Shown here one piece after another: positions 16,863 to 24,350 of a stretch of 64,000 bases of DNA. This DNA comes from an uncultured Acetatifactor sp. (GTDB taxonomy: Bacteria > Bacillota > Clostridia > Lachnospirales > Lachnospiraceae). Positions within the stretch are counted from its first letter, which is position 1; the number at the start of each line of letters is the position of its first letter. The DNA lies in assembly GCA_910577235.1 (NCBI GenBank), contig CAJTMX010000017.1:1-64000 (forward strand). The letters are read 5' to 3'. The notes below the pieces were generated by a model. That model was not told the origin of the DNA. It worked only from the letters and a program-made list of their open reading frames with translations, and did no database searches. Both the position numbers and the translations under genes were made by a program.

Positions 16863-18088
16863 TGCGGATGCAGGCAAACATCTATGCAGACTGCCATGAA
16901 AATGACCGTGGCTACCAGGGGGCGGCACTGGAACTGCCGGCCACCCCCTATGAGGTCAGGGATGCCCTCCAGCGCGCCCGTGTGCCGGAGGGAGGCGGGT
17001 ATACGCTGGAAGGCGCCGGCGGCTGGCCGGACTTCCTCTGGAGCGCCCTGTTTGGCGACACCATTTCAGGAGAAAATGCCCTGGAGGAACTGAACCTGCT
17101 GGCGGATGCCGTAAGCCGCATGGATGAGATGCAGGCCGGGATCTTTGAAGGGGCCGCAGCGCTGCACATGGAGGAAACAGGGAAGGAAACCGTCACCCTG
17201 AAGGAACTGCTCAATCTTTCCGCCTGCCTGGATGATTATGAATTCCAGCCCGGCGTGACAAATGACGTAAGCCTTGGGAGGGCCTGCATGGAGGGCGGCA
17301 TGCTTGACATAGTGGAGAGCCTGCCGGATGAGGTGGCAGCACTGCTGGACCCCGCCAAGGTGGGGAAGGCACTGCGGAACAGTGACCATGGGGCATTCAC
17401 CCCCAGGGGCTATGTGTACCGGGGCAGCGCTGCCGTCCGTCAGGATTTCTATGACGGGGAGCACCTGCCTGCCTGTGGGGAAAATCATCAGGGCCTGTTA
17501 TCCCTGCGGATAGAGAAGCTGGATGCCCCTGATGCAGACAGCGGCGTATGGCTGGAGCTGCCTGCGGATGAAAAAGCCATCCAGTGGGCGCTCCTGTCCG
17601 TTGGGGAGGAATCCTTTGATGCCTGCCGGATCGCAGAGGCAAAGAGCATCATCCCGGCATTTCAGTACCAGCTGGCAGGGAACGAGGACATCGGGAAGCT
17701 GAATATCCTGGCAGAGCGCCTGCAGGAACTGCAGCGGGAGATGCCGGGGGAGCTGATGCTCATGAAGTATAAGGCCGTGCTGGAGCTGGAGCAGTATTCT
17801 GACCTGGATATGGCGCTGGATATCGCCGCCAACTTAGGCTGTTATGATTTCGGCCCTGATATCCTCTCGCCGGACGCATACGGGGAGTATGTCCTGCAGA
17901 GCGCCGGGATCGACACGGGCGACCCTGCCTTTTCCTATTTTGACTTCCGGGGGTATGGGGAGCGGCAGATGGAACAGGCAGGCTATGTGTTTACCCCCTA
18001 TGGCACCGTCTCCCGAGGTGGGCAGGAGTTTGTGCATGAATATACGGAACAGGGACAGGTGTCCGGGCAGGGCATGGCGATGGAATGA
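16859..18088 (+). CDS. ArdA-like antirestriction candidate, two-domain (copy 3)
   Basis: A 409-aa acidic protein with two ArdA-like parts (about residues 1-200 and 212-390) but without the FSPL C-terminal domain of copies 1 and 2. Both parts contain the N...L-x-x-L-A-x-x...LE helix pattern and end in a GYVxxxxG strand. It ends in GQGMAME. The start at ATG 16859 overlaps the stop of the previous gene (ATGA), and its own stop overlaps the start assigned to the next gene in the same way, so three genes in a row appear translationally coupled. With copies 1 and 2 this makes a divergent family within 7 kb. Confidence 0.55.
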   Translation: MMRMQANIYADCHENDRGYQGAALELPATPYEVRDALQRARVPEGGGYTLEGAGGWPDFLWSALFGDTISGENALEELNLLADAVSRMDEMQAGIFEGAAALHMEETGKETVTLKELLNLSACLDDYEFQPGVTNDVSLGRACMEGGMLDIVESLPDEVAALLDPAKVGKALRNSDHGAFTPRGYVYRGSAAVRQDFYDGEHLPACGENHQGLLSLRIEKLDAPDADSGVWLELPADEKAIQWALLSVGEESFDACRIAEAKSIIPAFQYQLAGNEDIGKLNILAERLQELQREMPGELMLMKYKAVLELEQYSDLDMALDIAANLGCYDFGPDILSPDAYGEYVLQSAGIDTGDPAFSYFDFRGYGERQMEQAGYVFTPYGTVSRGGQEFVHEYTEQGQVSGQGMAME

Positions 18089-19038
18089 CAGCAGGACCGC
18101 CGCAGGAAAGGAGGTGGTGCGGCATAGACAGCTTTATCTCATGGGTGGGCGGGAAGAAAGCCCTCCGGAAGCTGATTTATACGATGTTCCCCGTAAATTT
18201 TGACCGCTATATCGAGGTGTTCGGCGGGGGCGGGTGGGTGCTCTTTGGAAAGCCGCCCGACTGCAGGTGCATGGAGGTCTATAATGACTACAACTCTAAC
18301 CTCGCCAACCTGTTCACCTGTGTGAAGGACAGGACATGGGCATTCTTAAGGGAGCTGGGTTTTTTGCCGGTGAACAGCAGGGATGAATTTGCCGTCATCC
18401 GCAGGTTCCTGGAAAAGCAGGAGTTTGACGCTCCGTTCCTGGCGGAAGAACTCAAGCTGGCGCAGGTATCCCTGCCGGTGCCTGACTTTGAGGAAATACG
18501 GGCGGTCCTGATGGAGAATGCGGAGGTGACGGACGTGAAGCGGGCGGCTGCGTTCTTCAAGCTGATACGCTACAGCTATGGGAGCGGCTGCACATCCTAC
18601 GGCTGCAAGAACTTTGACGTGCGCAAATGCTTTGACACCATCTGGCAGGCATCCCGCAGGCTTGCGGACACGGTGGTGGAGAATAAGGACTTTGAGGCGC
18701 TGATCCGGCAGTATGACCGGGACGGCGCCTTTTTCTACTGCGACCCGCCCTATTATGAGACGGAGGGGCATTATGCCGTGGTGTTTAAGAAAGAGGATCA
18801 CGCAAGACTGCGGGACGTTTTGACCGGGTGCAGGGGGAAATGGATGGTCAGCTACAATGACTGCGCTTTTATACGGGATCTGTACGCCGGGTACACCATC
18901 ACGGCTGTCACCCGCATCAACAACCTGGCGCAGCGTTATGACGGCGGCTGTGAGTTTCCGGAGGTGCTGATCACCAACTATGACCCGAAGGAACGGGAAA
19001 GGGCACAGCCCATGCAGATGAGCCTGTTCGGGCTATGA
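18085..19038 (+). CDS. Dam-family N6-adenine DNA methyltransferase
   Basis: A 317-aa protein read from the ATGA overlap. The core begins SFISWVGGKKALRKLI, the AdoMet-binding region of Dam/MboIIA-type enzymes. The catalytic DPPYYETEGHY motif (DPPY) is at about residue 219. The target is not predictable. Unusually, the best ribosome site (AAAGGAGGTG, 18107-18116) is followed at seven bases by ATA (18124), exactly where homologues would have their initiator Met before DSFISW. Either ATA is used or translation is coupled from 18085. It ends in AQPMQMSLFGL, an extended Met tail. Methylation could protect incoming ICE DNA. Confidence 0.85.
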   Translation: MTAGPPQERRWCGIDSFISWVGGKKALRKLIYTMFPVNFDRYIEVFGGGGWVLFGKPPDCRCMEVYNDYNSNLANLFTCVKDRTWAFLRELGFLPVNSRDEFAVIRRFLEKQEFDAPFLAEELKLAQVSLPVPDFEEIRAVLMENAEVTDVKRAAAFFKLIRYSYGSGCTSYGCKNFDVRKCFDTIWQASRRLADTVVENKDFEALIRQYDRDGAFFYCDPPYYETEGHYAVVFKKEDHARLRDVLTGCRGKWMVSYNDCAFIRDLYAGYTITAVTRINNLAQRYDGGCEFPEVLITNYDPKERERAQPMQMSLFGL

Positions 19039-19039
19039 A

Positions 19040-19142
19040 GGAAATGGGGATTTTCTAAGGCCGGAAAATACCCGACCTAAAGCACAAAAGTGCTTAGAAA
19101 ATCCAGACCATTTCCCGAAGAATCGCCCGGAGGCGATTCTTC
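19040..19142 (+). repeat. Two-stem structured element, copy A
   Basis: A long imperfect stem pairs GGAAATGG-GGATTTTCTAAG (19040-19059) with CTTAGAAAATCC...CCATTTCC (19093-19115, three-base bulge). It encloses a small AGCAC-AAAA-GTGCT hairpin. Two bases later an 11-bp perfect hairpin GAAGAATCGCC/GGCGATTCTTC (19117-19142, loop CGGA) follows. There is no T run, so this is not a standard terminator. The same architecture recurs at 20065 and in reduced form at 41864. Confidence 0.65.
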
Positions 19143-19211
19143 CCGTGTGGATTAAAAGGATGGGCGGCTATGGCATCATGGAAACCGCCCAGAAAAAGGA
19201 AGGAGGGAACT

Positions 19212-19475
19212 ATGGGCAATGCGATCTATAAGCTGGTGGACGGCAAGGGAAGGGTGCTGATCCCCAAGGCGCTGCGGGAGGCGGCAAACCTGGAATACGG
19301 CGGCATCGTGGGGCTTGGGCTTGCGGACGGGAAAGTGACTGTCCGCAGGGTGGATGTGATAGAACCGGGGGATCAGTCGCCGGAGGCGGTGGAGGCATAT
19401 GTGCATGCGGCGTTAAAGACCATGCCGGACAGCACAAGGCTTAAACTGCTTGCGGAACTGAGCGGGCTGCTGTAG
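19212..19475 (+). CDS. AbrB/SpoVT-type DNA-binding protein
   Basis: An 87-aa protein with a swapped-hairpin AbrB fold pattern at its N-terminus (KLVDGKGRVLIPKALREAANLEYGGIVGLG, split here by type: a D-x-K-G-R-V-x-I-P-x-x-L-R core at about residues 8-21). A short helical tail may serve oligomerisation. Such proteins are transition-state regulators or antitoxins; no toxin gene is adjacent. The start at ATG 19212 follows AAGGAGGGAACT. It has no Met tail. It may regulate the ICE. Confidence 0.8.
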   Translation: MGNAIYKLVDGKGRVLIPKALREAANLEYGGIVGLGLADGKVTVRRVDVIEPGDQSPEAVEAYVHAALKTMPDSTRLKLLAELSGLL

Positions 19476-19494
19476 AAAAAGGAGGCATAGCGCC

Positions 19495-20055
19495 ATGCGC
19501 GAATATACAAAAAATGACTGTGGGCAGACCGGGTACGGCATCTCCCTGAAAGGGAAGGTGGTGGTGTTAAACAGGGCGGCGCTGCCGCCGGAGCATCCGG
19601 GCCAGCTTTTCCTCTGCACGGGAGGGAACGGGGCGAACCCGAACCCCATGGGGCGGAGCGTGTTCCTGGTATCCCTCTCAAACGGGGAAAGCTGCCGGTT
19701 CTGGCGGGAGGACGTGGCAGGCACGCTGAAACCGGAGCTCCTATCGGACGAGGCAAAGCTGATGCTCTCCCAGGTACGCCCCATCGGGGCAAAGAACCCT
19801 GCCAGGAACGAGCCGGAATACTCCGGCTACAGTTTCCTGCCGGACGGCCGCTACAGCGCAGGCGTATGGCTGTGCAGCCCCCAGGAGGCCCTTGACTATG
19901 TGGAGATGCAGAAACCCTACCAGCACCGGGTGCTGGTCTGCGACAGGGATGACTTTGCGGTGCTGGAGGTCATAGACGGGGAACTTATATACCCCGATGA
20001 ACAGGCCCTTGCCGCATTCCGGCAGGGACAGGGCGGAGGCATGAAGATGGAGTAA
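19495..20055 (+). CDS. Accessory protein with GGGMKME tail
   Basis: A 186-aa protein of unknown function. Its middle (CTGGNGANPNPMGRSVF, then FWREDVAGTLKPELL) looks like a beta-rich fold that recurs in hypothetical ICE and phage proteins of Firmicutes. It ends in GQGGGMKME. RBS AAAGGAGG nine bases before ATG 19495. It is followed directly by structured element B. Confidence 0.55.
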   Translation: MREYTKNDCGQTGYGISLKGKVVVLNRAALPPEHPGQLFLCTGGNGANPNPMGRSVFLVSLSNGESCRFWREDVAGTLKPELLSDEAKLMLSQVRPIGAKNPARNEPEYSGYSFLPDGRYSAGVWLCSPQEALDYVEMQKPYQHRVLVCDRDDFAVLEVIDGELIYPDEQALAAFRQGQGGGMKME

Positions 20056-20064
20056 AGGAGGGCA

Positions 20065-20154
20065 GTGTGCAAAGATTTTCTAAGCGGTTAAAGGACACCC
20101 GCCAAGAAAATCTAAATTGCACACGGAAGAATGCCCAAAGAGCGGGCATTCTTC
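20065..20154 (+). repeat. Two-stem structured element, copy B
   Basis: GTGTGCAA (20065-20072) pairs with TTGCACAC (20117-20124), and AGATTTTCT (20073-20081) with AGAAAATCT (20105-20113), with an inner GCGG/CCGC pair. Directly after comes an 11-bp hairpin GAAGAATGCCC/GGGCATTCTTC (20126-20154). It shares the ATTTTCTAAG and GAAGAAT...ATTCTTC parts with copy A. It sits between two genes, about 50 bases before the next start codon, and has no T run. Confidence 0.65.
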
Positions 20155-20202
20155 TCATGCAATGACACCGGCAATGCCTGTGTGCAGGAAGGGGGCAGAA
20201 AT

Positions 20203-20766
20203 GTGAACCAGGTCCGGATTGAAAACGGGATCATCATGTTTTACGGGAACAGGGCCGGCAGGGTGGAGGACGGATGCGCCGTGGCGGACCCCATGTTCAA
20301 GGGGGATGAACTCTGCAGGTTCCTGGAAGGGCATCAGCAGATCCGGGAAGTGAAGTGGATGGACGGGATGTTCGACCGCCTCATGGCCGGGGGGCAGGAG
20401 GGCGCCGCGGCACAGGCGCTTAAAAATGTCCGCGTCTGGCAGCTTAAGCCCGATGTGGACGTGTATATGAAATTCATCGGGTACGAGGAAATGTGCAGGA
20501 AGTTCGGGCAGCCGGACCGGGAGAACTACCAGGCGGTATATGACGGGGCGGCACAGACCAATGACCTGGAGGAACTGTACATGAAATTCGGGAATGACGG
20601 CAGCACCCTTCCGGCCGGCTATAAGGGGCATTCCCTCTCCATGAGCGATGTGCTGGAGCTTTATGACAGTGCGGGGAGCAACTTCTACTATGTGGACCGT
20701 ATCGGTTTCCGGGAAATAGGGTTTGACGCCCCGCAGCAGGCCCAGGGCCAGACAATGCAGCTCTGA
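20203..20766 (+). CDS. YodL-domain protein with QGQTMQL tail
   Basis: A 187-aa protein. The C-terminal half (YQAVYDG, LEELYMKF, GYKGHSLSMSDVLEL, FYYVDRIGF) fits the YodL domain found in many clostridial mobile-element proteins; its activity is unknown. The N-terminal part has a W-x-x-MFDRL helix typical of the same proteins. It begins at GTG 20203 with AGGGGG seven bases upstream; the longer ORF from 20131 would run through the second hairpin of structured element B and is unlikely. It ends in AQGQTMQL. Confidence 0.7.
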   Translation: MNQVRIENGIIMFYGNRAGRVEDGCAVADPMFKGDELCRFLEGHQQIREVKWMDGMFDRLMAGGQEGAAAQALKNVRVWQLKPDVDVYMKFIGYEEMCRKFGQPDRENYQAVYDGAAQTNDLEELYMKFGNDGSTLPAGYKGHSLSMSDVLELYDSAGSNFYYVDRIGFREIGFDAPQQAQGQTMQL

Positions 20767-20856
20767 CAGGCAAAAGGCGCTTTATGCCCATGCCTGTCTG
20801 CTGGATAAATATTAATAATGCCCTGTAAAGGGCAGAAAAAAGAAGGAGGACTTTAT

Positions 20857-21291
20857 ATGTCTACACCTACAGTGGAAATCAAGATCACTTCCATGTACCC
20901 GCCCGGACATCAGGGCGGCATCCGGGCTTATGCCTCTGCGGCCATAGACGGCTGCTTTGCCGTGCGGGGGATCAAGGTGGTGGAGGGCGGCAGGGACGGC
21001 CTCTTTGTGTCCATGCCCAGCCGGAAAACAACGGACGGCTACAAGGAAGTGTGCTTCCCTGTGACGGCAGAGTTCCGTGAACAGCTCCACAATGCCGTGA
21101 TGGACGCCTACCAGCAGGCAATCACCATGGCGCAGGCGCCCCCTGCCCAGCAGGAAACGCAGGAGGGCGGCGCACCCCAGGAAGGCCGGCAGGGAGCGGC
21201 CGGAGGGGAAGTACCCCAGGAAGATCCGCAGGAGGTAGCCGGAGGGGAAGCACCCCAGGAAGGCCAGCAGATGGCAGGGATGCAACAGTAA
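20857..21291 (+). CDS. spoVG: SpoVG-family protein with repeat tail
   Basis: A 144-aa protein. The first 85 residues match SpoVG (VEIKITSMYPPG, AYASAAIDGCFAVRGIKVVE, FVSMPSRK, CFPVTAEFREQL), a small RNA- or DNA-binding regulator. The C-terminal 55 residues are a Gln/Gly/Glu repeat with three to four copies of a GGEAPQEGQQ-like unit and end in QQMAGMQQ. The usual SpoVG stops before this extension. RBS AAGGAGG before ATG 20857. Role in the ICE is inferred to be regulatory. Confidence 0.85.
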   Translation: MSTPTVEIKITSMYPPGHQGGIRAYASAAIDGCFAVRGIKVVEGGRDGLFVSMPSRKTTDGYKEVCFPVTAEFREQLHNAVMDAYQQAITMAQAPPAQQETQEGGAPQEGRQGAAGGEVPQEDPQEVAGGEAPQEGQQMAGMQQ

Positions 21292-21340
21292 CGGATTGAC
21301 ACTATCAAAACCATAAAACAAAAAAATGGAGGAAAAATCA

Positions 21341-21580
21341 ATGAAGAAGATTAGAAACCAGATGGACAGGATGTGCGGTGTTTTTGCGGTAAAGGTTATG
21401 GAGGCAAAGAGGAAGCTGGCGGAGCGTTCCGGGGAGGGGTATGTGGACACGGCAGTGAAGATCCTGATCGCCGTGGTGCTTGGCGCACTCCTGCTGGCGG
21501 GTCTGTATGCCCTGTTCAAGGATACGGTGCTGCCCACGCTGGTAAACCGCATCCAGCAGATGTTCAATTATGCCGGTTAA
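21341..21580 (+). CDS. Flp/Tad-type pilin-like membrane protein (DUF6133-like)
   Basis: A 79-aa protein with a cytoplasmic basic N-terminus, the sequence SGEGYVDTAVKILIAVVLGA and one hydrophobic helix (about residues 35-56). The G-x-x-Y-x-(D/E) junction before the helix is what a type IV prepilin peptidase would cut, and the peptidase gene overlaps its end. It probably forms the pilus fibre of the Tad-like system. RBS GGAGG seven bases before ATG 21341. Confidence 0.7.
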   Translation: MKKIRNQMDRMCGVFAVKVMEAKRKLAERSGEGYVDTAVKILIAVVLGALLLAGLYALFKDTVLPTLVNRIQQMFNYAG

Positions 21581-22064
21581 CCCGGCATCCTGCCAGGGGA
21601 TGGCCGCGGGGCTGGCGGCATCGCCGGGAACGGCGCTGCAGGCGGTGCTGTTCCTTTTTCTGCTGGCCGAGGTTTCCGTCTGCGACATTAAGAGCAGGGA
21701 AATCCCGGACAGCCTGCAGGCGGCCATCGCACTGCTGTCCCTGCTGCATTTCTCCCCCTTAAACCTTGCCGGGGCATTTACGGCGCTGCCGTACCTCTTA
21801 GTGGCGCTGGCAGGGAAAGGGACGGGAGGGATCGGGGGCGGGGACATCAAGCTGGCGGCATCCATGGGGACCGTGCTGGGACTGCCGGCCAGCCTGGCGG
21901 CATCCGTCATGGGGCTGTCAGCATTTACCGTTTACGGGCTTATCTGTTCTTTCGTAAGGAGGCTTGCGGGGAGGCCGGGAAGAACCGCCTACCCCGCAGG
22001 GCCGTTCCTGGCGGCAGGAGCAGCCATGGCCTATTTCATGGAGATTGGAGGGTGGATCGTATGA
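21570..22064 (+). CDS. Prepilin peptidase (A24 family, TadV/CpaA-like)
   Basis: A 164-aa integral membrane protein with about five hydrophobic segments. The two catalytic aspartates of this family are visible in VCDIKSREIPD (about residue 35) and GGGDIKL (about residue 91, the GxGD-type motif). It would cleave and possibly methylate the Flp-like pilin encoded just upstream. The start overlaps the pilin stop. A 33-aa membrane peptide gene overlaps its end through ATGA. Confidence 0.85.
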   Translation: MPVNPASCQGMAAGLAASPGTALQAVLFLFLLAEVSVCDIKSREIPDSLQAAIALLSLLHFSPLNLAGAFTALPYLLVALAGKGTGGIGGGDIKLAASMGTVLGLPASLAASVMGLSAFTVYGLICSFVRRLAGRPGRTAYPAGPFLAAGAAMAYFMEIGGWIV

Positions 22065-22162
22065 AAAAGAAAATCATCATCACACTATGCACCGCCGTGC
22101 CGGTGGTGGCACTGGCGGTGTTCCTGCGCAGCCACAGGAAAAGATACGCGGTGGGCAGGTAA
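22061..22162 (+). CDS. 33-aa membrane peptide
   Basis: A short gene reading MKKKIIITLCTAVPVVALAV followed by a basic end (RSHRKRYAVGR). It has one hydrophobic helix between positive ends. Its ATG overlaps the stop of the prepilin peptidase (TATGA), which supports coupled translation. It could be a small subunit or regulator of the pilus assembly complex; nothing more can be said. Confidence 0.45.
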   Translation: MKKKIIITLCTAVPVVALAVFLRSHRKRYAVGR

Positions 22163-22218
22163 GGAAAGAAAGAGGGCGAGCTTTCATGGAAGGCCCGCCC
22201 GGACTTGGAGGGATCGGG

Positions 22219-22584
22219 ATGGAAAAGCGTACAGATGCCGGAGGGTGGATGTATGAACGGGCAGAACTGGAGGGAAGGACAGTATGGGGGACAGGCGCGC
22301 CGGTTGACCATGGCACCGTCCCCAAGGGCCTGTACTGTTATGATATTTTTGGCTCAGGGAAACAGATGGATGCTGAAAACAATTATATTTCACAAACCCC
22401 GGTGGCAGAAAACTGTGTCGGGGCGATTATTTCCATGGAGCCGCTCCCTTTCCATGGCGGAAAGGCGCTGTGCCTGGATGGGATAAAATTCCGTGAGGAT
22501 GAACCGATGTGCAGCCTTGGGGACCTCATGGGGCAGGCGCAGCAGACGGCATGCCCGCAGGAGATGGCGGGCATGTGCATGTGA
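22219..22584 (+). CDS. LPD28-like accessory protein with EMAGMCM tail
   Basis: A 121-aa protein with the pattern PKGLYCYDIFGSG followed by VAENCVGAIISMEPL, which resembles the LPD28 domain of large polyvalent mobile-element proteins. It ends in PQEMAGMCM. ATG 22219 follows GGAGGG at six bases. It interrupts the Tad gene order between the peptidase and cpaB, as the accessory genes also do at 28 kb. Confidence 0.55.
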   Translation: MEKRTDAGGWMYERAELEGRTVWGTGAPVDHGTVPKGLYCYDIFGSGKQMDAENNYISQTPVAENCVGAIISMEPLPFHGGKALCLDGIKFREDEPMCSLGDLMGQAQQTACPQEMAGMCM

Positions 22585-22636
22585 AAAAATATTTTCTGGA
22601 GGGGACAGCTTGCATCCCTCTAAACATTGATTGATA

Positions 22637-22654
22637 TGTGCGCCGAAGCGCACA
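22637..22654 (+). promoter_or_regulatory. Hairpin directly before the cpaB ribosome site
   Basis: TGTGCGC (22637-22643) pairs with GCGCACA (22648-22654) over a CGAA loop. The ribosome site GGGAGG starts at the next base. There is no T run, so it is more likely an RNA-stability or translation element than a terminator. Confidence 0.45.
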
Positions 22655-22667
22655 GGGAGGTATCAGA

Positions 22668-23534
22668 ATGCAGATTTTTAAGAACAGGATCGTCATAGGG
22701 GTGGCCTGCATCATCCTGTCGCTGGTCATATGCTTTGCGGTCACGCCGCTGTTTAACCAAAGCATCAGCGAAAAGACACAGATCGTGCGGGTGGTGCGGG
22801 AGATCAAAAAGGGCGAGGAAATCACGGCGGCGCAGGTGAAGGTGGTGGAGGTAGGCGGGTACAACCTGCCGGAGGATGTGGTGAGGAACCCGGAAACAGC
22901 CATCGGCAGATACGCCTCCGCCGATTTTGTGCCGGGGGACTATATCATCGCCTCCAAGATCGCGGATGAGCCTGCCGCGGAAAATGCCTACCTCTACAGC
23001 TTAAACGGGGAAAAGCAGGCCATGTCCGTGACGGTGAAATCCTTTGCCAGCGGGCTGTCGGGCAAGCTGCAGAGCGGCGACATCGTATCCGTCATCGCCC
23101 CGGACTATAAAAAGCAGGGGGCGACCGTGATCCCGCCCGAACTTCAGTATGTGGAGGTCATCGCCGTGACAGCGAACAGCGGCTATGACGCCAACACGGG
23201 GGAGCGGGAGGACGGGGACTCCGAAAAGGAGCTGCCCACCACCGTGACGCTGCTGGTGGCGCCGGAGCAGTCCAGGATACTGGCGGAGCTGGAGGCGGAG
23301 GGTAAGCTGCATCTCTCCCTGGTATATCGGGGGGATGCAGGGAATGCCGCCAGGTTCATTGCGGCGCAGGAGGCCGTGCTGGAAGAACTGTACGCACCCG
23401 AAGAAGATGGGGAAGAAAGCGCGGACGGCACCCAGGAGACAGGGGAAAGAGGTGACAGCCCTGAAAACGGCCAGACCATGGAGGATGTGATCCAGCAGGC
23501 GGAGGAAGCGCTGTCAGGAAGCGGGGTGGAGTGA
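22668..23534 (+). CDS. cpaB: CpaB/RcpC-like Tad pilus protein with SAF domain
   Basis: A 288-aa protein with one N-terminal membrane helix (about residues 8-28), a SAF domain (IKKGEEITAAQVKVVEV, then YASADFVPGDYI) and a C-terminal CpaB-type beta domain (GLSGKLQSGDIVSVI, TVTLLVAPEQSRIL). It ends in a disordered acidic stretch. CpaB proteins sit at the membrane in Flp/Tad systems. ATG 22668 follows GGGAGG. It has no Met tail, in contrast to the accessory proteins. Confidence 0.85.
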   Translation: MQIFKNRIVIGVACIILSLVICFAVTPLFNQSISEKTQIVRVVREIKKGEEITAAQVKVVEVGGYNLPEDVVRNPETAIGRYASADFVPGDYIIASKIADEPAAENAYLYSLNGEKQAMSVTVKSFASGLSGKLQSGDIVSVIAPDYKKQGATVIPPELQYVEVIAVTANSGYDANTGEREDGDSEKELPTTVTLLVAPEQSRILAELEAEGKLHLSLVYRGDAGNAARFIAAQEAVLEELYAPEEDGEESADGTQETGERGDSPENGQTMEDVIQQAEEALSGSGVE

Positions 23535-23537
23535 GCA

Positions 23538-24350
23538 TTGAATTTCATGAAAAACAGCATATTCAGCCGCAGCGGGGGCGGGGAGGATGCCCCCATGTGG
23601 CCGGAAAAGGGAAACCAGATGCTGGCGGTGTGGGGAAGCCCCGGCTGCGGCAAGACAACGGTGGCCGTCAAGCTGGCGGCCTACCTGGCACAGCAGAAGA
23701 AGGACGTGGCGCTGCTCCTATGCGACATGAACACGCCCATGCTCCCCTGCATCTGCCCTCCGGGGGACCTGGAGGAAGAACATTCCCTGGGGAGCATCCT
23801 TGCGGCAAGCCATGTGTCGGAGTCCCTGGTGCGGCACAACTGCATCACCCATAAGAGGTTCCGCCACCTTGCCATCATCGGGATGCGGAAGGGGGAGAAC
23901 GAATACACCTATCCGCCCTATGAGCGGACCCAGGCGGAGGAACTGCTGGAGGCGTTAAGGAACATCGCCCCCTATGTGGTCATCGACTGCGGCAGCTCCA
24001 TCGCCAACGACATCCTCTCTGCCATTGCCCTGCTTAAGTCCGACGCGGTGCTGCGGATGGTGAACTGTGACTTAAAATCCATCAGCTACCTGTCCAGCCA
24101 GCTGCCCTTATTAAAGGAGAGCAGATGGGACGCGGAAAAGCAGTACAGGGTGGCGTCCAACGTGTACCCCGGCGAGGCCAGCGGACATATGGAGCAGGTG
24201 CTGGGAAGTGTTTCGTTCCAGATCCCCCATTCCGATGAGGTGGCGTCGCAGGTCCTGGAGGGGAACCTGCTGAAAGAGCTGGGGCTGAAGGACAGCAGGG
24301 CATTCAGGAAATCTTTGGAGGCCATCACAAGGGAGGTGTTCGGATGTTAG
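23538..24350 (+). CDS. cpaE: CpaE-like MinD-type ATPase of the Tad system
   Basis: A 270-aa protein with a deviant Walker A motif (WGSPGCGKTTVAV, about residues 34-43), then LLLCDMNTPM (about 63) and YVVIDCGSS (about 144), as in ParA/MinD-like CpaE/TadZ proteins that position the pilus machine. It lacks the N-terminal receiver-like domain of long CpaE. The likely start is TTG 23538, six bases after GGAG; an ATG at 23547 is the alternative. Its stop overlaps the cpaF start. Confidence 0.8.
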   Translation: MNFMKNSIFSRSGGGEDAPMWPEKGNQMLAVWGSPGCGKTTVAVKLAAYLAQQKKDVALLLCDMNTPMLPCICPPGDLEEEHSLGSILAASHVSESLVRHNCITHKRFRHLAIIGMRKGENEYTYPPYERTQAEELLEALRNIAPYVVIDCGSSIANDILSAIALLKSDAVLRMVNCDLKSISYLSSQLPLLKESRWDAEKQYRVASNVYPGEASGHMEQVLGSVSFQIPHSDEVASQVLEGNLLKELGLKDSRAFRKSLEAITREVFGC

